From Melghirimyces thermohalophilus (GTDB taxonomy: Bacteria; Bacillota; Bacilli; Thermoactinomycetales; DSM-45169), in contig NZ_FMZA01000002.1 of the NCBI RefSeq assembly GCF_900102685.1, forward strand, positions 62,001-126,000: DNA of 64,000 nt, read 5' to 3'. The stretch's first letter is position 1. Each line of letters starts with the position of its first letter. This document shows positions 24,972 to 32,739 of this stretch, one piece after another. The notes beneath the pieces are model-generated. The model searched no databases. It had not been told where the DNA came from and saw only the letters and a program-made list of their open reading frames with translations. The translations under genes and the position numbers were made by a program.

Positions 24972-25514
24972 ATGCCTGCTACCGGTACAGATATCCGCAA
25001 ATTGGGTCCAGCGGACGCCTTCGCTTTCCGGCGATTGATGTTGGAAGGATGTAGGGAGACGCCGGCCGATGTGGGCATGTATGAAGATGAATGGTCGGCA
25101 GGAAACCCTTTGGAGCTCCTGTTCAACCGTTTTAGCGAAGAGTGGAGCCGGCAGGATCAATTTGTTCTGGGAGCCTTTGATGCCGGCGATACGTTGGTGG
25201 CTACTTTGGTACTGAGCCGCTCGCCTCTTAAAATGTACCGGCATACCGTGTGGATCTCAGGTGTTTATGTGGATCCTGGCTGGAGAAAACGAGGGGTGGC
25301 CCGCCATTTATTGGATGCCGTTTTGACTGAAGTGGCTGTTCTTGATGGAGTGGAACAGGTGATGCTCAAGGTTCGCAGCACCAACCACCGGGCTCGACAG
25401 CTCTACCGGGCGGCCGGGTTTCGCAGTGTCGGTATGGAGCCACGTGCCCTAAAATTTCAGGGAGAGCACTTGCATCTGGAATGGATGGTGTTCCCTCTCA
25501 GTCGTGACGGGTAA
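24972..25514 (+). CDS. GNAT-family N-acetyltransferase
   Basis: ATG at 24972 sits after GGAAGGAGGGGG; an upstream in-frame start would fall in the terminator. The 180-residue GNAT domain has the acetyl-CoA motif VYVDPGWRKRGVARHLLDAVL (about residues 96-116) and the motif-B segment STNHRARQLYRAAGFRSVG. The substrate cannot be told from sequence. Single-gene unit. Confidence 0.85.
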   Translation: MPATGTDIRKLGPADAFAFRRLMLEGCRETPADVGMYEDEWSAGNPLELLFNRFSEEWSRQDQFVLGAFDAGDTLVATLVLSRSPLKMYRHTVWISGVYVDPGWRKRGVARHLLDAVLTEVAVLDGVEQVMLKVRSTNHRARQLYRAAGFRSVGMEPRALKFQGEHLHLEWMVFPLSRDG

Positions 25515-25635
25515 AAAGCGAGAGGTTAGATTGACGACAGAGGTATCCCCCAAGAACCGAATTTAGGGCTGTGCAGGAGGCATGTACATAAAGGGTACAC
25601 CTGTTCTGTCATATGCTATAGCAGAAGCCCCTCTC

Positions 25636-25666
25636 AAGCTTTCCCCTGCGGTGGGAAGCTTTTTTC
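25636..25666. terminator. Terminator between convergent genes
   Basis: AAGCTTTCCC / GGGAAGCTT hairpin followed by TTTTT on the plus strand; it lies between the acetyltransferase gene and convergent yfhH. Confidence 0.65.
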
Positions 25667-25981
25667 TTAAGAATCTTGGACCGGCTTCAGGATGCCGATG
25701 GGAACAGCGGATTCGATCCGTTCTCCTTCCCAATATCCCCAAGCCATCACACCGTTGAGCCGTTGAACGTGGAACAGGCGCTTTTCCTCTTCCACCTCAT
25801 ACCATCGGTTTGTCTGGATGGTATCCGGGTCGGTCAGGTAGGATTTGGCAAAACGAATTTTTTGCCGGATGACGGCTTCCTCGCCGGGCATGGTAGAACG
25901 ACGGGCTTTTGTTTCCGCTTTCTCCAGCTGTCGAATCTCTTCTTGCAATTGTTCGGGTGTCATTTGACTGTATCGAAGCAT
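25667..25981 (-). CDS. yfhH: YfhH family protein (DUF1811)
   Basis: ATG at 25981 opens MLRYSQMTPEQLQEEIRQLE, matching the N-terminal pattern of YfhH. A helical region (KARRSTMPGEEAVIRQKIRFAKSYL) and a small beta domain (YEVEEEKRLFHVQRLNGVMAWGYWEG) follow. The family is conserved in spore-forming Bacillales and has no firm function. The 104-residue length is normal. The ribosome site (GAGAGGCG) is moderate. Confidence 0.8.
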   Translation of the reverse strand: MLRYSQMTPEQLQEEIRQLEKAETKARRSTMPGEEAVIRQKIRFAKSYLTDPDTIQTNRWYEVEEEKRLFHVQRLNGVMAWGYWEGERIESAVPIGILKPVQDS

Positions 25982-26109
25982 GGCGATCGCCTCTCTCGTC
26001 CTGTGGATACGCCTATTATAACAGATGAGCGCCGAGGATGAAGCGGACACCCTATCTTCCTCTCTGTGATACAATGAGGAATGCGATTGGTGGGAGGGGA
26101 GGCGGACAT

Positions 26110-27051
26110 ATGACGGTTTATCTGTTATTCATCGATGGAGTGGGTTTGGGCGAACAGGCTCCCCACAACCCCTGGTTTACCCAACCCACGCCTCATATTC
26201 GACAATTGCTCGGTGGCCCTTTGGTTGCAGGTGCCGAGGAGCGTCCCTCAGAGGAAGTCTTGCTTCTCGCCACCGATGCATCTCTGGGGGTGAAAGGGCT
26301 GCCTCAGAGCGCGACGGGGCAAGCAACCATTTTTACCGGGCGTAACGCACCTCTGGCGATGGGGGAGCATCAGAGTGGTCTTCCCTTTCGGCGCCTCCGG
26401 AATTGGGTGGAGCAGGATAATCTCTACCTGCAGGCGGAGGCATCCGGTTGGCGAGCCACTTTTGCCAACGGCTATACCGAGGAATTTTTTGAACTTCCCA
26501 CCACCCGCAGGGGCTGGATTTCGGTGTCGACAGCCACCATATTGAGTACAGGGCAGCCCTTGCGCATGCTGAAGGAGCTGACAGCAGGGCAGGCGGTCTT
26601 TCACGATTTGACTCGGCAGACCCTGGCCCAAAAACGGCCCGATGTGGCGATCGTGGAACCGGAGGAAGCAGCTCGCCATCTGTTGGCCATCGGGAGCGAG
26701 CAGGATCTGGTCGTCCACGAATTTTTCCTGACGGACCTGGCGGGACACCGGCAGGATGAGGAGTTGGTGACCAGGGTGATCGGGGATTATGACCGTTTCT
26801 TCGGCGAAGTGATCCGCAGGCGTCATCCGGGGGATACCGTGGTGTTGGTGAGTGACCATGGCAACAGCGAGGATTTTCGTATCAAGACCCACACCGAAAA
26901 CCACGTCCCCACCCTGGTGGTAGGCGCGGCTGCGGACGCTTTCCGGTTTTATTCCCGCCGCAAAAAATGGGATCTCACAGGAATCACACCGCTCCTGCTC
27001 CACCTGTTGGCCGAGGGAGAAAGGAAGAAGAGAGGAGAGAACCATGGGTGA
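26110..27051 (+). CDS. Alkaline-phosphatase-superfamily metalloenzyme (phosphoglycerate-mutase-like)
   Basis: ATG at 26110 follows GGGAGGGGAGG. The 313-residue protein shows the two-metal superfamily pattern: an N-terminal Asp in LLFIDGVGLGE, a Ser/Thr-rich nucleophile loop (LPQSATGQATIFTGRNAP), DHGNSED near the C-terminus, and the final metal His in TENHVPTLVV. These residues parallel cofactor-independent phosphoglycerate mutase and phosphopentomutase, but the protein is far shorter than iPGM (about 510) and lacks its large insert domain. Likely a phosphohydrolase or mutase of unknown substrate. Its stop overlaps the next gene by 8 nt, so the two are translationally coupled. Confidence 0.78.
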   Translation: MTVYLLFIDGVGLGEQAPHNPWFTQPTPHIRQLLGGPLVAGAEERPSEEVLLLATDASLGVKGLPQSATGQATIFTGRNAPLAMGEHQSGLPFRRLRNWVEQDNLYLQAEASGWRATFANGYTEEFFELPTTRRGWISVSTATILSTGQPLRMLKELTAGQAVFHDLTRQTLAQKRPDVAIVEPEEAARHLLAIGSEQDLVVHEFFLTDLAGHRQDEELVTRVIGDYDRFFGEVIRRRHPGDTVVLVSDHGNSEDFRIKTHTENHVPTLVVGAAADAFRFYSRRKKWDLTGITPLLLHLLAEGERKKRGENHG

Positions 27052-27430
27052 ACGGTATGTACCCCAAGTGACAGAAGCGGCGGTTCCCGAGGATGGGAGC
27101 TGGGCCAAACTAGGCGGCAAAGATGTGCTGATGCTTCGCATCCCTGGCTGGGAAGAGGTGGCTCGACGTCCATCCCGTCAAGCCGCTAGGGTTTGGATGT
27201 ATGACAAACGAGAAGATGCTTACATTTTCTGCTTCCGACTACAAGATGGAACGGAACGTGCGGTCGCTTTTGCCAAGGATCATGCCGGGCGGCTGTTGAC
27301 TGATGAGCGGGCCTACGGGTTTTTCTCCATTCTGATTACGCCGGCCGAATTGGGAGAATTGAGCCCAACCACCCCGATGATTCTTTTCCAGGATCTGTTT
27401 TTGAAACGCCATCCCAAAGCGGGCTGGTAA
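27044..27430 (+). CDS. Unknown protein coupled to the metalloenzyme
   Basis: Starts inside the end of the preceding gene (ATGGGTGA). The 128-residue product is soluble, with alternating beta-like stretches (DVLMLRIPGW, RVWMYDKREDAYIFCFRLQDGTERAVAFAKDHAG) and a short helix at the C-terminus. It resembles neither a kinase nor a regulator I know. The overlap suggests a working partnership with the metalloenzyme. Confidence 0.6.
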   Translation: MGERYVPQVTEAAVPEDGSWAKLGGKDVLMLRIPGWEEVARRPSRQAARVWMYDKREDAYIFCFRLQDGTERAVAFAKDHAGRLLTDERAYGFFSILITPAELGELSPTTPMILFQDLFLKRHPKAGW

Positions 27431-27435
27431 GATCG

Positions 27436-27776
27436 ATGACGGTCGGATGATCACCTGATTCCTGATCGATACACATCGGGCGAGGTCTTCCGCGTCCGCA
27501 TGGTGCGTGCGGATATATCCTCGTGAAACCCGCTGCCGATGGAGGCGGGATGTTGGTGCCGTTGATGCCGTATCCGCGCCGGAATTATCCCGACCAAAAA
27601 GGTACTGTGGAGTGTGAGCCAACCGCCGGGATGGGTATAGGGATAAGGAGCCTTATTGATGATGGTGTAAATCCCGATCGGGGTGCAGTCAGAACCCTCC
27701 CGACCCCGATAGGATAGACCCGCTTGCCCACCAGGTACAGGACACGTCAGACAAATCCACAATCATATACGAGCAT
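27436..27776 (-). pseudogene. Decayed YkuD-type L,D-transpeptidase
   Basis: Reading the minus strand from ATG 27776 (after GGAGGAGGG) gives the usual start of a Bacillus YkuD protein, MLVYDCGFV, then an in-frame TGA, then RVLYLVGKRVYPIGVG. A frameshift leads to TPIGIYTIINKAPYPY and GGWLTLHS. Another frame gives YGINGTNIP, and a third gives VSRGYIRTHHADAEDLARCV and NQVIIRPSS. Together these follow the family order, ending at the active-site motif, where HGTN has become NGTN and SxGCIRM has become SRGYIRT, so the catalytic Cys is Tyr. At least one stop and two frameshifts make the gene inactive. Living members cross-link peptidoglycan, often in spores. Confidence 0.82.
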
Positions 27777-27781
27777 AACAG

Positions 27782-27822
27782 GACCCTCCTCCCCCTTTAT
27801 CCTATGGGCCAAGGAGGGTTTT
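27782..27822 (+). terminator. Weak hairpin with T run
   Basis: ACCCTCCT and AGGAGGGT arms separated by about 20 nt, then TTTTC. It overlaps the 5' end of the decayed YkuD gene and may end the metalloenzyme operon. Confidence 0.4.
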
Positions 27823-27973
27823 CGTTTACCCGGATTGCCTTGTTGTCGTCGCGGGTCGTCCGCCTAGTGCCCTACAGGTAACCTTGTTCTACTTATCTGC
27901 GCTGTCTGAGGGAGGTGGTGTATTCCCACGTTCCGTTACCGTCCTGTGTATACTGTCCGCTCCGAATCATCTT

Positions 27974-28071
27974 GCTGCAAGCAGGGACAAAGCCGAGACG
28001 GAAGTAAATTTGAGATGTATGTTGCCTCTGAGCGCCATTGCCTGCTGACTCTCCGCTGGGTCGGATGGCAT
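27974..28071. repeat. Diverged repeat, copy A
   Basis: This stretch matches 57915-57994 in two blocks, roughly 80 percent identical with small gaps: one around GACAAAGCCGAGACGGAAG and TAAATTTGAGATG, another around GCTGACTCTCCGCTGGGTCGG. Copy A has about 19 extra bases between the blocks. Both copies lie in gene-free DNA. On the minus strand each gives a short frame containing FVPA and ending soon after, so both may be remnants of one gene or element. The rest of 27823-28213 holds nothing I can support. Confidence 0.55.
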
Positions 28072-28213
28072 AAGGTCTCTTTTGGGGGCATGACTACTTC
28101 CTTTCAATATAAGTAAGATGAACGTTTCTGGAAGAGGTACTAGGTGTTCGATCGAATTCGCCGGGTTTGCCATATCTGACGAAGGCTATACTAGGGTTGG
28201 GAGGATGGATGGA

Positions 28214-28552
28214 ATGAACTTTCTCCTCAAATTGGTGATCTACAGCACGGTGATCCACGGTGTGCATCTGTTGGTGGGCGGATTGAACTATACAACGATG
28301 CTGGCCCCGATGGGATTGGTGCTGCTCTTTGCGGTCACTGGCCATTTTGCCGATCGGTGGATTCTGCCTAAATGGGGCAACTTCCCGGCCACCGCCGCGG
28401 GGACGGCGTATATGATCGCCTGGCTCTGGGCCACACAATTTTTATTTCCCGGGTCCGAGGTTCGTTTTCCCGTCGCCTTTGTCACCGGGTTGGTTCTCGG
28501 CATCGTGGAATTTCGCATGCATGTGGATCTTCTACGGGTGCAACGGGGTTAA
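28214..28552 (+). CDS. DUF2512 (YndM-like) membrane protein
   Basis: ATG at 28214 follows GGGAGG with good spacing. The 112-residue product has four hydrophobic helices and the family's features: MNFLLKLVIYSTVIHG, a two-helix centre with GLVLLFAVTGHFADRWILPKWGNF, then LFFPGSEV-like sequence and LVLGIVEFRMHVDLL. The family is found in spore-forming Bacillota and has no known function. Single gene. Confidence 0.78.
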   Translation: MNFLLKLVIYSTVIHGVHLLVGGLNYTTMLAPMGLVLLFAVTGHFADRWILPKWGNFPATAAGTAYMIAWLWATQFLFPGSEVRFPVAFVTGLVLGIVEFRMHVDLLRVQRG

Positions 28553-28828
28553 GTCCCTTTCTAGGGAGGTGTCAAACGCCGTTTTCGGCCCCCTGTTCGT
28601 CAACCTCCTGAAGGATGGGCCTGAGAGGAACACCATACTATCCCGCGGGACGTAGGGCAGCGGTTCGGTTAATATAGAAATATCCGTTTGAAGGTTATAC
28701 TGGACTTCTGTTTGCAAATCAGCCAGCAGTTCGTCCTGCAGATCTAGAAAGGTGCGCTCCCTGATCAATGGACCAACGCTGATCAGTTTCTTTCCGTTGG
28801 GAAATGGGGCTGGTGACCATAGACGAGA
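28553..28828. other. Gene-poor region with a possible minus-strand remnant
   Basis: On the minus strand a long open frame from about 28830 down to 28532 reads like coding sequence (KLISVGPLIRERTFLDLQDE, then LLADLQTEVQYNLQTDISIL and TEPLPYVPRDSMVF) but has no ATG and no ribosome site, and it overlaps the end of the DUF2512 gene. It may be a gene fragment. Nothing else is supported before the fabI promoter. Confidence 0.3.
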
Positions 28829-28883
28829 TTGACAGGACCATCGTTTTCCGATACTCTGAAAGGGATTTAGTAGCTGGTACTAA
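28829..28883 (+). promoter_or_regulatory. fabI promoter with FapR-type operator
   Basis: TTGACA (28829-28834) and TACTCT (28852-28857) have a 17-nt spacer. TTAGTAGCTGGTACTAA (28867-28883) follows at the expected initiation region. Its 6-nt arms are perfect inverted repeats around 5 nt, the geometry of the 17-bp FapR site of Bacillus. FapR is released by malonyl-CoA, so fabI should be induced when fatty-acid synthesis is called for. Confidence 0.85.
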
Positions 28884-28956
28884 TTTTGGTGATCAAGCAT
28901 CTGAGAAAGGAACATGCGGTACCAATCCTCACCATATACGGAAGGGAGCAAACAAT

Positions 28957-29727
28957 ATGCAGCTGATGGAAGGGAAACGGGTCGTCATTATGGGTGTAGC
29001 CAACCAGCGGAGCATCGCTTGGGCGATTGCCAAGTCGCTTCATAAAGCAGGTGCCGAGCTGGCGTTTACTTATCAGGGGGAACGCCTGGAGAAAAAGGTG
29101 AAGAGTTTGGTGGAAAAGGAGATGCCGGGTTCTCTCTGTGTCCCCTGTGATGTCACATCGGACGAGGATATTCAGAAAGCCTTTGATACGATCGGGGAAA
29201 AGTGGGATCGGATCGATGGGTTGGTCCACGCCATCGCCTTTGCCAAAAAGGAAGACCTGGAAGTTCCCTTTGTGGAAACCTCCCGGGACGGCTATGGAAT
29301 GGCCCAGGATATCAGCTCCTACTCCCTGGTGGCTACAGCTAAAACGGCTCGAAAGCTGATGAAAGACGGGGGCAGCATCATCACCATGACCTATTTGGGG
29401 GCGGAGCGGGTGATCCCCAATTACAATGTGATGGGTGTTGCCAAAGCGGCTCTCGAATCCAGTGTGAAGTACCTGGCTTACGATCTGGGTCCGGACCATA
29501 TTCGTGTCAACGCTATTTCCGCCGGTCCCCTGCGCACCTTGGCCGCGAAGGGGGTCAAAGATTTCAACTCCGTGCTCCACGTGGTGGAGGAGCGCTCCCC
29601 GATGCGCCGGGGTATCGACGCTTCTGAAGTGGGGGACACCGCTCTCTACCTGGCAAGCAACATGTCCCGCGGCGTAACTGGTGAAGTGATCCATGTGGAC
29701 GCCGGCTTCAATATCGTCGGGATGTAA
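28957..29727 (+). CDS. fabI: Enoyl-[acyl-carrier-protein] reductase (NADH)
   Basis: ATG at 28957 follows GGAAGGGAG; a longer frame upstream runs through the operator and is rejected. The 256-residue SDR-type enzyme shows GVANQRSIAWAIAKSLHKAGAEL as the nucleotide site and the FabI-type active site with Tyr156 and Lys163 (NYNVMGVAK). NAISAGPLRTLAAKG is the substrate-loop region that also binds triclosan. It reduces the double bond of enoyl-ACP in the last step of each elongation cycle. Single gene under FapR-type control. Confidence 0.96.
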   Translation: MQLMEGKRVVIMGVANQRSIAWAIAKSLHKAGAELAFTYQGERLEKKVKSLVEKEMPGSLCVPCDVTSDEDIQKAFDTIGEKWDRIDGLVHAIAFAKKEDLEVPFVETSRDGYGMAQDISSYSLVATAKTARKLMKDGGSIITMTYLGAERVIPNYNVMGVAKAALESSVKYLAYDLGPDHIRVNAISAGPLRTLAAKGVKDFNSVLHVVEERSPMRRGIDASEVGDTALYLASNMSRGVTGEVIHVDAGFNIVGM

Positions 29728-29831
29728 CCGGAAAAAAACCAGCGGTTATGAAATGTGGGGCAAGCTTCTTGTTGTAAAGAATGCCAGAAGGATCCAGGAT
29801 TCGTTGAAAGGGTTGGACCTCTGTGGACTCA

Positions 29832-29911
29832 CCTCCCCCCCTAGGTGAACGAGCAGAACCTAGCGGAATATGGGCTGAGCACCTACTATCCTAGGGAGGG
29901 GGGCGAAAGGG
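29832..29911 (+). promoter_or_regulatory. speD leader with two competing hairpins
   Basis: CTAGGT at 29841-29846 can pair with ACCTAG at 29858-29863 in a small hairpin. The same CTAGG, extended by the C run before it, can instead pair with CCTAGGGAGGGG at 29890-29901. The second arm contains the GGGAGGGGGG ribosome site of speD. The two pairings exclude each other, so one form frees and the other hides the ribosome site. This is read from the sequence; any ligand or factor is unknown. Confidence 0.5.
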
Positions 29912-30313
29912 ATGGAATTTTCCACTTTCGGACGTCATGTAGTCTTGGATACATGGGGTGTCGATTTTGATCGGCTCAACAATACTGCGCAGTTGGAGAC
30001 ACAGATGCGGTTAGCGGCCGAGAAGTGCGGAGCGACGGTATTATCTACCCAGTGTAAAAACTTTGCCCCCCAGGGCGTGACGGTGTTGGTGCTCCTGTCG
30101 GAAAGCCACCTGTCGATTCACACCTATCCGGAGAAAGGATTTGCTGCACTGGATTGCTTTACTTGCGGCCAGGACGTGGATCCCATGATCGCAATTCGCT
30201 ACTTGTTGGATGTGCTGGAGCCCAAGCAAACTTTTGTGAAAGTGATGCGACGCGGTGACGGCCCCATCGAGTGGATCCAACCCGAATGGACCGCGGTGAA
30301 AACAGTCATCTGA
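29912..30313 (+). CDS. speD: S-adenosylmethionine decarboxylase proenzyme
   Basis: A 133-residue bacterial class-1B type. The self-cleavage site is in LLSESHLSIHTYPE: chain break between Glu64 and Ser65, Ser65 becoming the pyruvoyl group. GRHVVLDTWG and FTCG, with Cys85, complete the active site. It makes decarboxylated SAM, the aminopropyl donor for spermidine. No spermidine synthase gene is adjacent. The start is set by GGGAGGGGGG, which lies within a possible regulatory hairpin. A strong terminator follows. Confidence 0.95.
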   Translation: MEFSTFGRHVVLDTWGVDFDRLNNTAQLETQMRLAAEKCGATVLSTQCKNFAPQGVTVLVLLSESHLSIHTYPEKGFAALDCFTCGQDVDPMIAIRYLLDVLEPKQTFVKVMRRGDGPIEWIQPEWTAVKTVI

Positions 30314-30325
30314 GCTTAATGCTAT

Positions 30326-30355
30326 AAACGCCTCCAAAGGCTGGAGGCGTTTTTG
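30326..30355 (+). terminator. Intrinsic terminator of speD
   Basis: AAACGCCTCCA / TGGAGGCGTTT hairpin followed by T. Confidence 0.88.
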
Positions 30356-30361
30356 ATGGGT

Positions 30362-30392
30362 AAAAAAACCACCCGGAGGACTACCGGGTGGT
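30362..30392 (-). terminator. Intrinsic terminator of ptsHI (minus strand)
   Basis: ACCACCCGG / CCGGGTGGT hairpin; on the minus strand seven T follow. Confidence 0.85.
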
Positions 30393-30410
30393 TAGTTGGT
30401 GTGCGTCGAT

Positions 30411-32117
30411 TTATTTTCCGGACAAGGAACGAATTTCCACCGGATCGGATTTGGTCAGCGCCTCGTCAGCAAGGGTGCGGGCCGGGGCGGTTTCGATGCG
30501 ACGCACGTTTTCCTTCACTTCGGGAATGGTTCCGGCGCTCATGGAGAGCTCATCGAGACCGAGCCCCACCAGCACTTCTGTCATTTTGGGATCTCCGGCC
30601 AACTCGCCGCACATCCCGGTGATGATTCCTTCCTGGCGGGCCGCATCACAGGTTTGACGGACAAGGCGAAGAACGGCGGGGTGGGCGGCATCGTACAAGG
30701 GCGCTACCCGCTCATTACCCCGATCGGCGGCCAGGGTGTACTGGGTGAGATCATTGGTTCCGATGCTCATAAAGTCGACTTCCTTGGCCAACACATCGGC
30801 AGTAACCGCTGCTGCCGGCACTTCGATCATGATGCCCACCTTCGGTTGCTGGGCGACAGCATGGCCCTCTTTTTCCAATTCGCTGCGGGCCTCTTCCAAG
30901 AGGGATTTGGCTTCCCGGATTTCGGAGACGTTTTCCACCATGGGGAACATGATCCAGAGATCCCCGTGCACTCCGGCACGAAGCAGGGCACGAAGTTGAG
31001 TTTTAAAGATTTCAGGATTGCTGAGGCAGAATCGGATGGCCCGGTGCCCCAGAAAAGGATTTTCTTCCGTCGGCAGATCGGCGTAGGGGAGATCCTTGTC
31101 CCCGCCGATGTCCAGTGTGCGGATAACAACGGGTTTGCCCTCAAACGCTTTCAGCACTTTGGCGTATGCGTCCGCTTGCTCCTCTTCTGTGGGCCAGTGG
31201 TCGTTTTCCAGATAGAGAAATTCCGTGCGGAAAAGGCCGATTCCTTCGGCCCCGTTTTGCAGGGCTGTTTCCAGATCGGCAGGTCGTCCGATATTAGCAA
31301 AAACCTGGATCCGCTTGCCATCGGCAGTGACAGCGTCGGAGCCCGCTTTTTCCAGGGCCGCTCTTCTAAGTTCCTGTTGTCGCTCCATCTCTGCTCGGGC
31401 TTTTTGTTGCGAATCGGCGTCGGGGTTGATGGTGACGTTACCCTCATCTCCGTCGACGATCAGTGTATCATCTTCCTGGATTTGATCCAGATTGTCCCCG
31501 ATGCCGAGGACGGCGGGGATTCCCAGAGTGCGCGCCATAATTGCCGCGTGGGCGGTTTTGCTGCCGCGGGAGGTGACCATGGCTGCAACCCCCGGCGGGA
31601 ATTGGGCGGTATCCGAGGGAGCTAAATCATCGGCGATCACGATGCTTCCCGACTGCAGGAGGGACGGGTCGAAGGGTTCGATTCCCGAGAGAAGAAGAAG
31701 GATTCGGTTCCCTACATCCCGGATATCGTCCGCCCGGGCTTGCATATACTCATCGGGCAGTGAGGCCAGCATGGAAGCCATCTCCTCCGTCACTTCCTCA
31801 CTGATCGCCTCCGCATTCTCTTTTTTATCGCGGATGCGGTTTTTAATTTCCCCGATGTAAGCAGGGTCGTCCAGAAACGAGAGATGAGCATCAAAGATTC
31901 CCGCTTCATCGTCACCCATTCTCTCCCGGGTCGTTTCCCGGAGGCGGGTCAGTTGTTCCTTTGCTCGATCGACGATTTTCTCCAGACGAAGCACTTCCTG
32001 GTCCGCGTCATCCACCTGGCGTTTCTCCACTTTGGGTCGATCCTTGCGCCAGCGGACGGCTTGTCCGATAGCAAGGCCGGGGGCCGCAGCTACCCCTTTG
32101 ATGTGATCCGCAGTCAT
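30411..32117 (-). CDS. ptsI: PTS enzyme I (phosphoenolpyruvate-protein phosphotransferase)
   Basis: ATG at 32117 lies 9 nt after AAGGAGG; an in-frame ATG at 32126 touches that site and is rejected. The 568-residue protein has the HPr-binding and phospho-His domain, with His190 in SRGSKTAHAAIMAR, and the PEP-binding TIM barrel with GIGLFRTEFLYLE, DIGGDKDLPY, ENPFLGHRAIR, PMVENVSEI, GIMIEVPAA, SIGTNDLTQYTLAADR and the catalytic Cys in GMCGELAGD. It takes phosphate from PEP and gives it to HPr-His15. It follows ptsH by 20 bp in one operon. Confidence 0.97.
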   Translation of the reverse strand: MTADHIKGVAAAPGLAIGQAVRWRKDRPKVEKRQVDDADQEVLRLEKIVDRAKEQLTRLRETTRERMGDDEAGIFDAHLSFLDDPAYIGEIKNRIRDKKENAEAISEEVTEEMASMLASLPDEYMQARADDIRDVGNRILLLLSGIEPFDPSLLQSGSIVIADDLAPSDTAQFPPGVAAMVTSRGSKTAHAAIMARTLGIPAVLGIGDNLDQIQEDDTLIVDGDEGNVTINPDADSQQKARAEMERQQELRRAALEKAGSDAVTADGKRIQVFANIGRPADLETALQNGAEGIGLFRTEFLYLENDHWPTEEEQADAYAKVLKAFEGKPVVIRTLDIGGDKDLPYADLPTEENPFLGHRAIRFCLSNPEIFKTQLRALLRAGVHGDLWIMFPMVENVSEIREAKSLLEEARSELEKEGHAVAQQPKVGIMIEVPAAAVTADVLAKEVDFMSIGTNDLTQYTLAADRGNERVAPLYDAAHPAVLRLVRQTCDAARQEGIITGMCGELAGDPKMTEVLVGLGLDELSMSAGTIPEVKENVRRIETAPARTLADEALTKSDPVEIRSLSGK

Positions 32118-32137
32118 TAACCTCATCCTCCTTTGGA

Positions 32138-32401
32138 TTATTCCCCAAGACCGGATTCGATCAATTGACGGAGCGTTTTGACCGCTTGTTCGGCGTCATC
32201 GCCTTCCGCCCGCAGAGTGATTTCCTCCCCTTGACGGACCGAGAGGGACATGACCCCCAACAGGCTTTTGGCGTCTACTTCTTTACCTTCTTTCACCAGT
32301 TTTATGCTGCATTCAAATTTTCCGGCCTCTTTGACCAACAATGCCGCAGGTCGGGCGTGTAAACCAGTTTCATTAGAAATGGTCAGGGTTTCTTCATACA
32401 T
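32138..32401 (-). CDS. ptsH: PTS phosphocarrier protein HPr
   Basis: ATG at 32401 gives 87 residues with the catalytic His exactly at position 15 (NETGLHARPAA) and the regulatory Ser at 46 (DAKSLLGVMSL); the in-frame ATG at 32410 would shift both. Ser46 is the site phosphorylated by HPr kinase in Gram-positives, where HPr-Ser-P is the corepressor of CcpA. AAAAGG provides the ribosome site. First gene of ptsHI. Confidence 0.96.
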   Translation of the reverse strand: MYEETLTISNETGLHARPAALLVKEAGKFECSIKLVKEGKEVDAKSLLGVMSLSVRQGEEITLRAEGDDAEQAVKTLRQLIESGLGE

Positions 32402-32739
32402 CACGATCATTCCTTTTGCTATGTTCTCAGACGGTGTCGACCGTTTAGGGTCACGTGCCTGGCCGCTAACGATCTTTTTTATAGTATCCTGCCCACGGTG
32501 AAACTCATGCGAGTGGATACATGAAACCTCTCAGAACTATATAGCAAATTACATACCAATGCAACACTGCATGAAACACTTCAAGAAAGCCAGTGGATCG
32601 GTTCCCGCCTATCAAATGGGAGGGTGGCCAAAGAAGATATCCTCTCCGCATCGATTGTTTATATTTTACATTACACAAAATCTCATCCTATGTTAGTATA
32701 ACCCTTGGTTATCAGAATGTGTAAAAAAAGGAGGATATC
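32402..32739. promoter_or_regulatory. Divergent promoter region between ptsH and the NlpC/P60 gene
   Basis: No gene here. TTACAC (32671-32676) and TAGTAT (32694-32699), 17 nt apart, are a plausible plus-strand promoter. The ptsH promoter lies on the other strand, with a TACTAT-type -10 near 32486-32491, but its -35 is weak. Confidence 0.5.
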
